Assembly: GCF_920987055.1 (NCBI RefSeq)
Contig: NZ_CAKLBX010000001.1
Location: 496,001-560,000 of the forward strand
Origin: Novosphingobium sp. CECT 9465
GTDB taxonomy: Bacteria; Pseudomonadota; Alphaproteobacteria; Sphingomonadales; Sphingomonadaceae
Direction of reading: 5' to 3'
Length of the DNA: 64,000 bases
The notes below the pieces were generated by a model, which was not told the origin of the DNA, did not search any database, and was given only the letters and a program-made list of their open reading frames with translations. Positions 26,002 through 35,654 of this stretch are shown in pieces. The first letter of the stretch is position 1. Each line of letters begins with the position of its first letter. Made by a program: the position numbers and the translations under genes.

Positions 26002-27573
26002 ATGAATCTTCTCAAGGCCACCGGCACGATTGGCGGGCTGACATTGCTCAGCCGCGTACTGGGGCTGGTGCGCGACAGCCTGTTTGCGCGCTATGTGGGT
26101 GCAGGGTTTGCTTCGGACGCATTTCTTGTCGCGTTCCGGCTGCCCAACATGTTCCGCGCGCTGTTTGCCGAAGGCGCGTTTTCTTCCGCGTTCATCCCGA
26201 TGTTCAACCAGAAGGTTGCCAACCCCGAAGGCAAGGGCTTGCGTGACGGGCTGGACTTTGCCGAAGCGGCGCTGGCGGTGCTGCTGCCGGTGCTGATCGT
26301 GATGACCGTGCTGCTGGAAGTGTTCGCCTGGCCGGTTACCCTGGTGCTTTCGGGCAGGTTCAACGGGGTAACGCCGGAACAGTTTGCCTATGCCGTGCAG
26401 CTTTCCCGGCTGACGATCCCCTATCTGATGCTGATCAGCATCGTGTCGCTGTTCGGCGGCATCCTCAATTCGATGCACAAGTTCTGGGTCAACGCGGCAG
26501 CACCGATCCTGCTGAACGTGACGCTGATCGTGGCGCTGCTGGGCTTTCATTCCGACGATCCGCTGGTCACCGCGCGCAATCAGGCGATCGGCGTTTCGGT
26601 TTCGGGCGCGTTGCAACTGGCGTGGCTGGCCTGGGCCTGTCGTCGCAATGGTGTAAGGCTGCGGTTGCGGCGGCCCCGGTTGTCGCCCGAAGTGAAGCGG
26701 CTGTTGAAGCTGATCTGGCCTGCTGCGGCAGGCGCAGGCGCGGTGCAGATCAACCTTGTGGTTTCCACCGCGCTGGCGGCATCGCTGCTGGCCAATGGAT
26801 CGGTTACCTACATCTACATGGCTGACCGGTTGAACCAGTTGCCGCTGGGGCTGATCGGCATCGGCCTTGGCACCGTGCTGCTGCCGACGATTTCGCGCCA
26901 GTTGGGCGGGGGCGAGGAAGCCGCCGCGATGGAAACGCAGAATAGGGGCATGGAACTGGCGCTGCTGCTGACCCTGCCCGCCACGATGGCGCTGGTGCTG
27001 TGCGGTGAACCGATTGCCGCTGCGCTGTTCGGCTATGGCAAGTTCGATGCGATGGACACGCATTACACCGCGCAGGCGCTGGCCGCGTTTTCGATCGGGC
27101 TGCCCAGTTATATTCTGGTGAAGGTGCTGACGCCGGGCTTCTATGCCCGGCAGGACACGAAAACGCCGGTGCGCTATGCCACGATGTCGATGGGGGTAAA
27201 CCTGGCGTTCAACCTCATCCTGATCCTGCCCTTGCAGCACATGGGGCCGCCGCTGGCCACCGCCATCGCTTCAACCGTCAATGTGTGGATGCTTTATCGC
27301 ACCCTGGTAAAACGCGGACACTTTGTGGCCGATGCGCAATTGAAGCGCCGGGTGTGGCGGCTGGCGCTGGCGGCGCTGGCGATGGGCGGTGTGCTGTGGA
27401 TGGGGCAGGGGCTGGTGATGCCCTATGTCCATGGCACATGGACGATCCGCCTTGCCGCGATGGCCGCACTGGTCACGTCCGGGGTGGTGGTCTATGGGCT
27501 GGCCGCCGTCTTGATGGGGGCGTTCTCGAAGAACGACCTCACGCTTCTCCTGCGGCGTCGCCGCGCAAACTGA
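26002..27573 (+). CDS. murJ: lipid II flippase MurJ
   Basis: A 523-aa inner-membrane protein of the MOP superfamily (MviN) that flips lipid II to the periplasm. It has about 14 hydrophobic segments. It starts with the family pattern (LLKATGTIGGLTLLSRVLGLVRD) and includes ALFAEGAFSSAFIPMFN, with the central-cavity Arg region and APILLNVTLI. Length is typical. It is followed 11 bp later by trpS, an arrangement that implies cotranscription. Confidence 0.95.
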   Translation: MNLLKATGTIGGLTLLSRVLGLVRDSLFARYVGAGFASDAFLVAFRLPNMFRALFAEGAFSSAFIPMFNQKVANPEGKGLRDGLDFAEAALAVLLPVLIVMTVLLEVFAWPVTLVLSGRFNGVTPEQFAYAVQLSRLTIPYLMLISIVSLFGGILNSMHKFWVNAAAPILLNVTLIVALLGFHSDDPLVTARNQAIGVSVSGALQLAWLAWACRRNGVRLRLRRPRLSPEVKRLLKLIWPAAAGAGAVQINLVVSTALAASLLANGSVTYIYMADRLNQLPLGLIGIGLGTVLLPTISRQLGGGEEAAAMETQNRGMELALLLTLPATMALVLCGEPIAAALFGYGKFDAMDTHYTAQALAAFSIGLPSYILVKVLTPGFYARQDTKTPVRYATMSMGVNLAFNLILILPLQHMGPPLATAIASTVNVWMLYRTLVKRGHFVADAQLKRRVWRLALAALAMGGVLWMGQGLVMPYVHGTWTIRLAAMAALVTSGVVVYGLAAVLMGAFSKNDLTLLLRRRRAN

Positions 27574-27584
27574 AGGCCGATTGA

Positions 27585-28604
27585 ATGCGTATCGTTTCCG
27601 GTATCCAGCCTACGGGCAATCTCCACCTTGGCAATTACCTGGGTGCGATACGGAACTGGGTACGCATGCAGGACGAGTATTCGGCCAAGGGGGGCCAGTG
27701 CCTCTACTTCCTGGCTGACCTTCATGCGATTTCCATGCCGCACAGCCCTGCCGAACTCGCATCGAACACGCGCGAGATGGTGGCGGCGCTGGTTTCGTGC
27801 GGGATCGACCCGGACAAGTCGATCCTGTTCAACCAGGCGCAAGTGCCCGCCCATGCCGAAATGCAATGGCTGCTGAACGGCACCGCGCGGATGGGCTGGC
27901 TGAACCGCATGACGCAGTGGAAGGACAAGGCGGGCAAGAACCGCGAAGGTGCTTCCGTGGCGTTGTTCACGTACCCTGTGCTGCAGGCCGCCGACGTGCT
28001 GCTGTATCAGGCGACACACGTGCCGGTGGGCGAGGACCAGAAGCAGCATCTGGAACTGGCGCGCGACGTGGCGCAGAAGTTCAACAACGATTTCGCATCG
28101 GTGGAGGCGCCGGTGTTCACCCTGCCTGAACCGATCATTCCGCCCGAAGCCGCGCGGATCATGAGCCTGCGCGATGGCAGCGCCAAGATGAGCAAGTCCG
28201 ATCCTTCAGACATGAGCCGGATCAACCTGACCGATGACGCCGATGCGATCATGCAGAAGGTCAAGAAGGCCAAGACCGATCCTGAGCCGCTGCCCGCCAC
28301 GGTTGAAGGACTGGCAGGTCGGCCCGAAGCGAACAATCTTGTCGGCATCTACGCTGCGATGGCGGGGACAACGCCTGCCGCCGTGCTCGCCGATTTCGAA
28401 GGCAAGGGCTTCGGCCAGTTCAAGCCTGCACTGGGCGAATTGCTGGTGGAGAAGCTCGCGCCGATGGCAGCGCGCTATCGCGAACTGCGCGAGGACCGTG
28501 AGGCGCTGGATGCGATCCTGTGCAAGGGCGCGCTGAAGGCTCGTGATCTTGCGGCACCAACGCTGGCGCGAACCTATGAGGCGCTGGGGCTTGTAAGGGG
28601 CTGA
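27585..28604 (+). CDS. trpS: tryptophanyl-tRNA synthetase
   Basis: Class I aminoacyl-tRNA synthetase of 339 aa. The HIGH-type signature is [13 protein letters not shown] (residues 8-20), and the KMSKS loop is present as [11 protein letters not shown]. The [15 protein letters not shown] stretch is also typical of bacterial TrpRS. Length and spacing are normal. The start ATG lies shortly after the murJ stop. Confidence 0.96.
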   Translation: MRIVSGIQPTGNLHLGNYLGAIRNWVRMQDEYSAKGGQCLYFLADLHAISMPHSPAELASNTREMVAALVSCGIDPDKSILFNQAQVPAHAEMQWLLNGTARMGWLNRMTQWKDKAGKNREGASVALFTYPVLQAADVLLYQATHVPVGEDQKQHLELARDVAQKFNNDFASVEAPVFTLPEPIIPPEAARIMSLRDGSAKMSKSDPSDMSRINLTDDADAIMQKVKKAKTDPEPLPATVEGLAGRPEANNLVGIYAAMAGTTPAAVLADFEGKGFGQFKPALGELLVEKLAPMAARYRELREDREALDAILCKGALKARDLAAPTLARTYEALGLVRG

Positions 28605-28775
28605 TTGCCAACCTGAATTGTTGCAGAACATTAACGTCGTGCAACTTATGTTGCAGGCGGCATTCAACGTGCATTCAGCACCTCCCGTCCATAAGTGCGG
28701 CATGCTAAACAGGCCTGCGTCCGATAGGTTCATGCGAACTTTGGTGCGGCGGACTGCATTTGAGGAGTCGCAAGA

Positions 28776-29477
28776 ATGAAAACCCTTTTGCAGAAGAAGC
28801 GACAGCGCCTTGCCGGGCTGGTCGCCGTTCCGCTGCTACTGGCCGCGCTGGGTGGCTGTGCCACGCCGTTCAAGGCTGACGTGCAGCGTTACCAAAGCCA
28901 GTTGCCCGCACCGCAGGGCCAGACTTTCGCCATCGTGGCTGACGATCCCAAGGACGCGGGCGGACTGGAGTTTTCGCAGTATGCGTCGCTTGTCGCCGCG
29001 CAGATGCGCAAGCTGGGCTATGCGCCCGCCAGCCCTGAATCCGCCGACATGATCGTGCGCTTCGATTACGGCGTCGATCAGGGCCGGGACCGCATCCGCC
29101 AGACCGGCTTCAACGATCCCTACTGGGGCGCGTGGGGCGGCTGGGGTGGCGGCTATTGGGGCCGTCCGGGCTTCTATGGCCGTCGCGGCTGGGGCTATGG
29201 CTGGTATGATCCGTTCTTCTTCGGCGGTGGCGGCTTCGGCAATTCTATCGACGTGGTGACGGTCTACACCAGCGGGGTGGACCTGAAGATCGATCGTCGC
29301 GCCGATGGCCAGCGTCTGTTCGAAGGCAAGGCCGAAGCGGCCTCGCAATCGAACCGCCTGTCCTATGTCGTGCCGAACCTGGTCGAAGCGATGTTCACCG
29401 ACTTCCCCGGCAACAACGGCGAGACGGTGCGCATTTCCATCGCGCCTGAAAAGAAGACGGTGAAGAAGGTCAACTGA
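28776..29477 (+). CDS. DUF4136 lipoprotein
   Basis: A 233-aa predicted lipoprotein. The positively charged N-terminus is followed by a hydrophobic core and lipobox LAALGGC (Cys at about 28). The mature part resembles DUF4136 (QTFAIVADDPKDAGGLEFSQ, with SADMIVRFDYGVDQGR). A Gly/Tyr/Trp-rich insert sits at about 115-152 (GGWGGGYWGRPGF), and a beta-rich end follows. GAGGAG lies about 9 nt before the ATG. A terminator follows. The function of the family is unknown. The Gly-aromatic insert resembles low-complexity envelope linkers. Confidence 0.85.
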   Translation: MKTLLQKKRQRLAGLVAVPLLLAALGGCATPFKADVQRYQSQLPAPQGQTFAIVADDPKDAGGLEFSQYASLVAAQMRKLGYAPASPESADMIVRFDYGVDQGRDRIRQTGFNDPYWGAWGGWGGGYWGRPGFYGRRGWGYGWYDPFFFGGGGFGNSIDVVTVYTSGVDLKIDRRADGQRLFEGKAEAASQSNRLSYVVPNLVEAMFTDFPGNNGETVRISIAPEKKTVKKVN

Positions 29478-29499
29478 CCCTTCTACCTGCTGGAAAACG

Positions 29500-29531
29500 A
29501 AAGGGCCTTGCAGCGATGCGAGGCCTTTTTG
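29500..29531 (+). terminator. intrinsic terminator after the DUF4136 gene
   Basis: An imperfect stem of about 8 bp (AAAGGGCCT pairing with AGGCCTTTT, one bulge), with a 12-nt loop and a T-run, 22 bp after the stop codon. The left end of the neighbouring inverted-repeat element begins 6 bp later. Confidence 0.75.
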
Positions 29532-29536
29532 CTGTT

Positions 29537-29807
29537 TAGAGCCTGATGACATTAGATTGACCCACCCTGACGGAGTCGATTTTGGTCTGTGGGGAGGCGT
29601 GAGGAGTGAGCGATGCCGTAGCATCGTGATCGACGAGCAACGCTCCCACAGGGCAAAATCGGCCCGCCCCGAAGGGGTTGGACTGCAAGGCCCCGTGGAC
29701 TGCGTTGCGGCCCTTGCAGGGGTAACCAGCCCCTGCTGCACACCGCGCCTTGCCACGGGGCCTTGCAGTCCAATCAGGGCGGATCAATCTAATGTCATCA
29801 GGCTCTA
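29537..29807. mobile_element. 271-bp nested inverted-repeat (MITE-like) element
   Basis: The outer ends form a perfect 24-bp inverted repeat (29537-29560 with 29784-29807), extending to 34 bp with two mismatches. Inside are a perfect 21-bp inverted repeat (29678-29698 with 29753-29773) enclosing a further 7-bp hairpin, and a 16-bp near-perfect one (about 29578-29593 with 29645-29660) enclosing its own small hairpin. The whole can fold as a stem with two arms. Both ends carry TA, as expected for a TA target duplication of the IS630/Tc1-mariner kind. No transposase is encoded, so the element is non-autonomous. Its right end supplies the stop codon of dut. Short reading frames across it are not credible genes. 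Confidence 0.75.
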
Positions 29808-30272
29808 GCCCCGCAATGCAGCCAGTCCGCCGGTGGAGCCGAAGCCGCCTTCGCCGCGGGCGGTTTCATCGAGTTCGCTGACTTCAAGCCAGGCGCCGCG
29901 CGTGACCGGCGCGATCACGAGTTGCGCCACGCGGTCACCCCGGCGGATCGCGAAAGGTTCTGCGCCGAGGTTGATCATGATGACCTTCAGTTCGCCGCGA
30001 TAATCGCTGTCGATGGTGCCGGGGGTATTGGGCACGGTGACGCCGTGCTTTAGCGCAAGGCCGGAGCGCGGGCGGACCTGGATTTCATAGCCGTGCGGGA
30101 TGGCAACCGCCAGGCCGGTGGCAACCGCGTGGCGCGCGCCGGGGGCAAGGTCGACGTCTTCGGCCGAAACCACGTCCATGCCCGCTGCGCCATCGGTGGC
30201 ATAGGCGGGCAGGGGCAGGTCTTCGCCGTGCGGCAGGCGCTTGACCATCACGGGGATTTCAGGCGAGTGCAT
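29805..30272 (-). CDS. dut: dUTP diphosphatase
   Basis: Trimeric dUTPase of 155 aa that hydrolyses dUTP to dUMP, limiting uracil in DNA and supplying dTMP synthesis. All five motifs are visible: [33 protein letters not shown] with the uracil-pocket Tyr, [10 protein letters not shown] and the C-terminal [10 protein letters not shown]. The ATG at 30272 lies inside the last codons of coaBC (14-bp overlap). The TAG stop is the terminal trinucleotide of the adjacent inverted-repeat element, so the last few residues (about GLAALRG) may have been set by its insertion. Confidence 0.94.
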   Translation of the reverse strand: MHSPEIPVMVKRLPHGEDLPLPAYATDGAAGMDVVSAEDVDLAPGARHAVATGLAVAIPHGYEIQVRPRSGLALKHGVTVPNTPGTIDSDYRGELKVIMINLGAEPFAIRRGDRVAQLVIAPVTRGAWLEVSELDETARGEGGFGSTGGLAALRG

Positions 30273-31464
30273 CGGCAATCCTTTGAACCAGCACGGCCGC
30301 AGCCGCGTCCTTGGGCATTTCGGGCAGGCTTTCGACACCCGCTGCACTGACGATGTGCAGCGCGTTGATCTCGCCGCCCATCTGGTGCGTGGCAACATCG
30401 TTGGCGACGATCCAGTCCGCGCCCTTGCGGGCCAGCTTGGCTTGGGCGTGGGCCAGCACATCGTTGGTTTCGGCAGCGAAGCCGATGACCAGTGGCGGGC
30501 GGTGGGCCGATTTGCACAGGTCTGCCAGAATGTCGGGGTTTTCGACCAGACGCAGCGGCGGAACCGTGCCGGAACCGTCCTTCTTGATCTTCTGCTGCGC
30601 CTGGTCGGCGCTGCGCCAGTCGGCCACGGCTGCGACCATGATCGCGACATCGGCGGGCAAGGCAGCATCGATGGCTGCGGCCATCTGGCGGGCGGTTTCC
30701 ACGTCTATCCGGGTGACGCCATGGGGCGTGGACAGGGTAACGGGGCCTGCGACGAGGGTGACCTTCGCACCTGCCCTGGCGGCGGCGGCGGCGATGGCAA
30801 AGCCCTGCTTGCCGCTGGAGCGGTTGGCGATGTAGCGCACCGGGTCGATCGGTTCGTGGGTGGGACCTGCGGTGATGAGGATGTGCCTGCCTGCAAGCGG
30901 CTTTTCCAGCGGCTGAGGATGAGCGGTGGTCAAGGCATCGGATATTGCAACCATGACCGCTTCCGGTTCGGGCAGGCGTCCGGGACCGTATTCGCCGCAG
31001 GCCATCACGCCTTCATCGGGATCAAGCACGGCAACGCCGTGGTCGCGCAGCGTGGCGATGTTGCGCACCGTGGCGGGGTGTTGCCACATGCGCACGTTCA
31101 TCGCGGGAACGGCCAGCACCGGCTTGTCCGTGGCGAGAAGCAGCGTGGTGGCAAGATCGTCGGCGATGCCAGCGGCCATGCGTGCCATCAGATCAGCCGT
31201 TGCCGGGCAGACGACCACGAGATCGGCTTGCCGTGACAACTGGATATGGCCCATCTCGACCTCGTTTCTGAGGTCCCAGAGCGTGGTGTGGACGGGGTTT
31301 TCGCTGAGGGCCGCGAGCGTCATCGCGGTAACGAAATGTGCGCCGCCCTCGGTGAGGACACAGGTAACCTCGGCCCCTTGCCTGCGGATCAGGCGCACCA
31401 GTTCGCAGGCCTTGTACGCCGCGATTCCGCCGCCGACGATGAGAAGAATGCGTTTGCCGATCAT
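30259..31464 (-). CDS. coaBC: bifunctional phosphopantothenoylcysteine decarboxylase/synthetase
   Basis: A 401-aa Dfp/CoaBC enzyme of coenzyme A synthesis. The N-terminal flavoprotein CoaC half has [14 protein letters not shown], the PAMNVRMW motif and a [11 protein letters not shown]ys-containing region nearby. The C-terminal CoaB half has [20 protein letters not shown], a [10 protein letters not shown] loop and the QQKIKKDG lysines. I chose the ATG at 31464, directly before the flavoprotein fold. The frame is open to 31563, but that upstream part is not family-like and would collide with the divergent gene's leader. It is coupled to dut. Confidence 0.94.
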   Translation of the reverse strand: MIGKRILLIVGGGIAAYKACELVRLIRRQGAEVTCVLTEGGAHFVTAMTLAALSENPVHTTLWDLRNEVEMGHIQLSRQADLVVVCPATADLMARMAAGIADDLATTLLLATDKPVLAVPAMNVRMWQHPATVRNIATLRDHGVAVLDPDEGVMACGEYGPGRLPEPEAVMVAISDALTTAHPQPLEKPLAGRHILITAGPTHEPIDPVRYIANRSSGKQGFAIAAAAARAGAKVTLVAGPVTLSTPHGVTRIDVETARQMAAAIDAALPADVAIMVAAVADWRSADQAQQKIKKDGSGTVPPLRLVENPDILADLCKSAHRPPLVIGFAAETNDVLAHAQAKLARKGADWIVANDVATHQMGGEINALHIVSAAGVESLPEMPKDAAAAVLVQRIADALA

Positions 31465-31563
31465 CGCCCGCGCTTGTGCAATGGCGTGCGGACATGCGCA
31501 ATCCTTTTGCGTGGGCGGATCGATTGGGGCAGACTTCGCATCCATCACAAAGGGAATGCACAC

Positions 31564-31962
31564 ATGCGATTGATCCTGACCGCGCTGGTGTTTCTGGCAG
31601 GACTGTTCGATCTGTTCCTGGCCATCGGCTTCCTGACCGATCCTGAACAGGCGGCGACCGGTTTTGGCATTGCCGCGACCGGCATATCGGGCGTCTCCAC
31701 AATCCGGGCGGACTTCACTTCGTTCTTCGGCGTGGCCGCGTTCTGCATGATGTGGGGCGCATGGCGGCGCAATGCCGACCTGTTGCTGGTGCCCGCGCTG
31801 CTGTTTGGGGTTTCGTTCGTGGCCCGCGCGATCAATCTGGCCGTATCAGGAGCCTATCCTGCCTGGCCGCTGCCGATGGCGGTGGAGGCAGGCCACGTGA
31901 TCCTGATGCTGGCGGCATGGCGGATGCTGCCGCATCACAGGTTGTCGGATATAGCCGCTTGA
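31564..31962 (+). CDS. small four-helix membrane protein, function unknown
   Basis: A 132-aa hydrophobic protein with four predicted membrane helices (about 3-24, 48-66, 73-92, 104-121) and a short C-terminal tail. AAAGGGAA lies at a good distance from the ATG at 31564. I do not recognise the family with certainty, though it resembles small DoxX- or DUF4345-like membrane proteins. It is divergent from coaBC and its 3' end overlaps the convergent acyltransferase gene by 28 bp. Confidence 0.7.
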   Translation: MRLILTALVFLAGLFDLFLAIGFLTDPEQAATGFGIAATGISGVSTIRADFTSFFGVAAFCMMWGAWRRNADLLLVPALLFGVSFVARAINLAVSGAYPAWPLPMAVEAGHVILMLAAWRMLPHHRLSDIAA

Positions 31963-33086
31963 GTGCGCGATGATTTCCACCGCGCAACCAGTGCGAATAC
32001 CGCTTTTTGCGCAGGGCGTTCAAACAGGGCGTGGCTGAGAAAGCCTGCGGTGATGGCCAGTGTGACGAAGAACACGAGGAACCACGGTTCGCGGGCAATG
32101 TCGCGCGGCACGCCGATGCTGTCGATCAGCAGCACGAGCGATAGCTGGATCGGGATGTGCCACAGGTAAATGCCATAGGAGGCATCGCCTAGCTTCTGGC
32201 CGAAGGCGAGGCGGCCTTTGGCGTCGGACATGTCAGCCGCAAGGGTGAGGAAGACCACGCCGAAAGTGCCCGCGATGGTCGCCGCATCGCCGCTGCGGTA
32301 CGTCGATTTCAGCCAGAAAGCGCCGACGATCAGTGCCGCGCCGATGGGCAGGAGCGTGGCCGGGCGCAGCCAGCCCCTCAGCGTGGCGGCATAGACTGCG
32401 CAGCCAAGGAAGAAGTAGCCGACGCAGGACAATACGTCCTTGTTCGGCCCGTCCGCGAGCATGATCCCAAGCAGGCCTGCGCCAAGCACGATGGCCAGGA
32501 CCAGCGGCAGGCGGCGCAAAGCGGGGAGTGCCAGCCAGAACACTGCGTAGGCCAGGATTTCGGTCGAGAGTGACCACGATGGGCCGTTGAACGACTGATT
32601 TTCCTGCCAGCCCCAGTAGTGCATCAACGGGATCGACAGCAGGAAATGTTTGAGATCGTTGGTGTGATAGATGAACTCGGTGCCGCTGCGCGCGAAGTAG
32701 AGGCCTTGCAGAAGCGCCATAAGGCCCAGTGTCAGCAGGTGCAGCGGCCACAACCGCGCTACCCTCGCCAGCCAGAACCGGCCATGCGCGCGCCTGTCCG
32801 AGAGGTAGACATGGGCAAACACGAAGCCCGACACCGCCCAGAAATACTGTACCGCCGTGTGGCCGTGATTGTAGAGCCAGTGCAGCGTTCCATACCATGG
32901 CTGGATCGCCCGATCGACGTTCACGTGATACGGTACTGCCGGCACGAAGATATGCTGGTAGTGCCAGAACAGCACCATGATCGCGGCCAGCAGGCGCGAC
33001 AGATCGAGCGCGTGGAAATGGCGCGTGGGCAGGCGCAAGTGCGAGAGATCGTGCGTAGGCAAGGGTGGCTGGCCTGTCAGCCCCAC
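31935..33086 (-). CDS. acyltransferase 3 family membrane protein
   Basis: A 383-aa polytopic acyltransferase of the OafA/NodX family. The characteristic first helix with RLLAAIMVLFWHYQHIF carries the conserved His, followed by FWAVSGFVFAHVYL and about ten hydrophobic helices. Near the C-terminus is FGQKLGDASYGIYLWHIPIQ, typical of the family. The start overlaps the end of ubiB by 10 bp, so it is probably the last gene of the ubiE-ubiB transcript. The acceptor is unknown. Confidence 0.85.
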   Translation of the reverse strand: MGLTGQPPLPTHDLSHLRLPTRHFHALDLSRLLAAIMVLFWHYQHIFVPAVPYHVNVDRAIQPWYGTLHWLYNHGHTAVQYFWAVSGFVFAHVYLSDRRAHGRFWLARVARLWPLHLLTLGLMALLQGLYFARSGTEFIYHTNDLKHFLLSIPLMHYWGWQENQSFNGPSWSLSTEILAYAVFWLALPALRRLPLVLAIVLGAGLLGIMLADGPNKDVLSCVGYFFLGCAVYAATLRGWLRPATLLPIGAALIVGAFWLKSTYRSGDAATIAGTFGVVFLTLAADMSDAKGRLAFGQKLGDASYGIYLWHIPIQLSLVLLIDSIGVPRDIAREPWFLVFFVTLAITAGFLSHALFERPAQKAVFALVARWKSSRTQAAISDNL

Positions 33087-34630
33087 AGGCCAAGCGCGTG
33101 CATGGCCGCAACCACTGCCCCACCCGCCAGGAATGGAAACAGTTGGTCGATCCAGTTGCGACGGCGACGGTCCGGCCCCACGATCAGATCTATTTCAGGA
33201 AGCGGCGGCGCTTCGGGCGCGCCGCCCTTGGGGGGATATTTGTCCTCGATGCGGCGGATCAGATCAGGCAGGCGCATCAGCGTTTTCACGTCATCGAGGA
33301 CACGGTCTGCAATCGCGGCTTCAGGGCCGAGTTCGTCTCGAATCCAGTTGCGCACGAACGGTGCGGCGGTGTCCCACATGTTGATTTCGGGATCGAGTTG
33401 AGTCGCGATGCCCTCAACCATGACCATCGTCTTTTGCAGCAGCAGCAGGTGCGGCTGGGTCTGCATGTCGAAATCGCGGGTGATCGCAAACAGCCCGTCG
33501 AGCATCTGGCCGACCGACAGTTCTGAAACCGGCCGCCCGCGCATCGGCTCACCCACCGCGCGCAGGGCGGTCGCGAATTCATCGACCGAGTGATAGCTCG
33601 GCACATATTGCGCCTCGAAATGGATTTCGGCGACGCGGCGGTAATTGCCGGTGGTCAGGCCATAGAGGATTTCGGCGAGCCACTGACGCGCGCGGCGATC
33701 GATCCGTCCCATGATGCCGAAATCGATCGCGGTAATCGTCTCGTCGGCTTCGACGAACAGGTTGCCTTGGTGCATGTCTGCATGGAAATAGCCGCCGCTG
33801 ATCGCCTGCGTCAGGAAGGCGATGACAAGGCGTGAGGCAAGGTCCTTGCGGTCGATCCCGGCAGCATCGAGCGCGGCCACATCGCTGATCTTGATTCCGT
33901 CGATCCAGTCGAGCGTCATCACCCGGCCATTGGTCCGGTCCCAGTCGATCGCGGGCACACGATACCCCGCATGGGCGTGCATCAGGTCGGCCAGTTCCGA
34001 TGCCGATGCTGCTTCGCGGCGCAGGTCGAGTTCGCGCACGGTCCACCGCTTGAAATTGGCGATGACCATGCGCGGACGCAACCGGCTGGCTTCGCCGCCC
34101 AGCGCTTCGAGATGGGCAGCCGCCCATTCGTATGTGTCGATATCGCGCGCCAGCTTTTCGCGTACGCCGGGACGCAGGACCTTGACCGCAACCTTGCGGC
34201 CTTCGGCGGTGACGGCGCGGTGGACTTGCGCGATGGAGGCAGCGCCAACGGGCACCGGATCGAACTCGGCGTAGAGCTTCTCAAGCGGCTTTTCGAACGT
34301 GCGCTCGATCTCTGCCTTGATCAGCGCGAAATCGACCGGCGGCAGGTTATCCTGCAAAGCCAGCAAGTTGTGTGCAGCGTCGTCGCCCACAAGATCGGGG
34401 CGGGTGGCGAGCGTCTGGCCCAGCTTGATCGCGGCGGGACCGATGGCGCGGAAGGCGCCGGCATAGTCGGGCGTCTTGGGCTGGCGGGTGCCGAACCGGG
34501 CGACCTTGCAAAGCGTGCGCACGGCTGGCGGCGTGTTGAGATCTGCCTCGATCCCGCGCAGCGCGCCGTGGCGGGCGAGCGTGCGGCCCCAGCCCAGAAG
34601 GCGGCGCAAGTGTGTGGCGGGGTAAGTCAT
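33077..34630 (-). CDS. ubiB: ubiquinone biosynthesis protein UbiB
   Basis: A 517-aa atypical kinase-like (ABC1/ADCK) protein required for ubiquinone synthesis. The family KxGQ motif is AAIKLGQTLATRPDLV, the Ala-rich nucleotide loop is in VPVGAASIAQVHRA, and the catalytic regions are GGYFHADMHQGNLFV and AIDFGIMGRIDR. Two C-terminal membrane helices are expected, and a hydrophobic end (LFPFLAGGAVVAAMHALGL) is visible. It lies downstream of ubiE, separated by the hairpin repeat. Confidence 0.93.
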   Translation of the reverse strand: MTYPATHLRRLLGWGRTLARHGALRGIEADLNTPPAVRTLCKVARFGTRQPKTPDYAGAFRAIGPAAIKLGQTLATRPDLVGDDAAHNLLALQDNLPPVDFALIKAEIERTFEKPLEKLYAEFDPVPVGAASIAQVHRAVTAEGRKVAVKVLRPGVREKLARDIDTYEWAAAHLEALGGEASRLRPRMVIANFKRWTVRELDLRREAASASELADLMHAHAGYRVPAIDWDRTNGRVMTLDWIDGIKISDVAALDAAGIDRKDLASRLVIAFLTQAISGGYFHADMHQGNLFVEADETITAIDFGIMGRIDRRARQWLAEILYGLTTGNYRRVAEIHFEAQYVPSYHSVDEFATALRAVGEPMRGRPVSELSVGQMLDGLFAITRDFDMQTQPHLLLLQKTMVMVEGIATQLDPEINMWDTAAPFVRNWIRDELGPEAAIADRVLDDVKTLMRLPDLIRRIEDKYPPKGGAPEAPPLPEIDLIVGPDRRRRNWIDQLFPFLAGGAVVAAMHALGLWG

Positions 34631-34650
34631 GCCTGAGCGGTGACTGAAAG

Positions 34651-34836
34651 CCCCATCCTCTTTAGAGGAGGGGGTTTGGGGGTGGTGGGATCAGGGCGCT
34701 GCGTTTGTGGCAGCACCACCCCCCGGCCCCCTCCTCTGAAGAGGAGGGAGAGAAACAGCGATAAAGAGCCCCCTCTTCTGAAGAGGAGGGGGAGAAACAG
34801 CGATAAGGCGCTCCCTCCTCTGACGAGGAGGGGGAC
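34651..34836. repeat. 42-bp tandem hairpin repeats between ubiE and ubiB
   Basis: About 2.5 copies of a 42-bp unit (GAGGAG starts at 34741, 34783 and 34825). Each carries a near-perfect palindrome of the CCCTCCTCT/AGAGGAGGG type, separated by AGAAACAGCGATAA. To the left are another hairpin of the same sequence (34651-34674) and a 10-bp stem (34678-34687 with 34714-34723). All lie within the untranslated spacer of the ubiE-ubiB transcript. Probably a palindromic intergenic repeat that expanded locally. It may stabilise or attenuate the message. Confidence 0.75.
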
Positions 34837-34856
34837 AGGCAATGTGTTGCGCTGCA

Positions 34857-35594
34857 TCACACCTTCCAGCCCGAATGGATCGCCACCAGGCCGCCAAGGA
34901 TCGGTTCGACCTTGGTGTGGCGGAAGCCTGCGTTGCGGATCATGCCTTCGAACGCGGGCATGGTGGGGAAGCGGCGGATCGATTCGATCAGGTAGCGGTA
35001 GGATTCCTCGTCGCCCGCGATCATCTGACCCAGCTTTGGCACCAGCTTGTGCGAATAGGCATCGTATATTTCCGAAAAACCCGGCCATTGCGTGGTCGAG
35101 AATTCGAGGCAGAAGAAGCGCCCGCCGAACTTCAGCACACGGTGGGCCTCGGCCAGTGCCTTGTCGATGTGAGTCACGTTGCGGATGCCGAAAGCGATGG
35201 TGTAGGCATCAAAGAAGCGATCCCCGAAGGTCAGTTCCTCGGCATTCTGGCGCGACCAGACGAGGCCGTCGATCCCGCGCTTCATCGCGCGTTCGATCCC
35301 GACATCGAGCATGTCCTGATTGATGTCAGACACCGTGATCTGCGCGCCCGAAGGCGCCATGCGGAAGGCGATGTCGCCGGTGCCGCCCGCCATGTCGAGG
35401 ATCGTTTCGCCATCTTTTGGCCGCACGCGTCGCACGAACTTGTCCTTCCACAAGCGGTGCATGCCGACCGACATGGCATCGTTCATCACGTCATACTTGC
35501 GCGCGACATTGGAGAAGATCGCGCCGACGCGGCGTTCCTTTTCCTCGGCGGGGATGTCGTCGTATCCGAACGATGCAGTTTCAGGAGCGGTCAT
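34857..35594 (-). CDS. ubiE: ubiquinone/menaquinone C-methyltransferase UbiE
   Basis: A 245-aa SAM-dependent methyltransferase that performs C-methylation in ubiquinone (and menaquinone) synthesis. The family start FSNVARKYDVMNDAMSVGMHRLWK is present. So are SAM motif I ILDMAGGTGDIAF and the signatures YTIAFGIRNVTHIDKALAEA and FGGRFFCLEFS. Length is normal. It is divergent from mutM, with a 60-bp gap. Confidence 0.95.
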   Translation of the reverse strand: MTAPETASFGYDDIPAEEKERRVGAIFSNVARKYDVMNDAMSVGMHRLWKDKFVRRVRPKDGETILDMAGGTGDIAFRMAPSGAQITVSDINQDMLDVGIERAMKRGIDGLVWSRQNAEELTFGDRFFDAYTIAFGIRNVTHIDKALAEAHRVLKFGGRFFCLEFSTTQWPGFSEIYDAYSHKLVPKLGQMIAGDEESYRYLIESIRRFPTMPAFEGMIRNAGFRHTKVEPILGGLVAIHSGWKV

Positions 35595-35654
35595 GCCTTG
35601 CGCCTTTAGTGGGGAATTGCCCGGACGGCAAAGGGTGTTAGGGGTGGAAGGGTT

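Noticed and set aside
25876..27240. 454-codon frame opposite murJ
   Set aside because: It is Gln/Arg/His-rich low-complexity translation, antisense to an unmistakable membrane protein.
29536..29808. Several short frames on both strands inside the nested repeat
   Set aside because: They follow the palindromic element and have no domain or ribosome-binding site; the element is better read as non-coding DNA.
34729..34836. CRISPR-like array
   Set aside because: Spacing is regular, but the 14-20 nt between palindromes is itself repeated rather than unique, and no cas genes are present. It is a tandem hairpin repeat.
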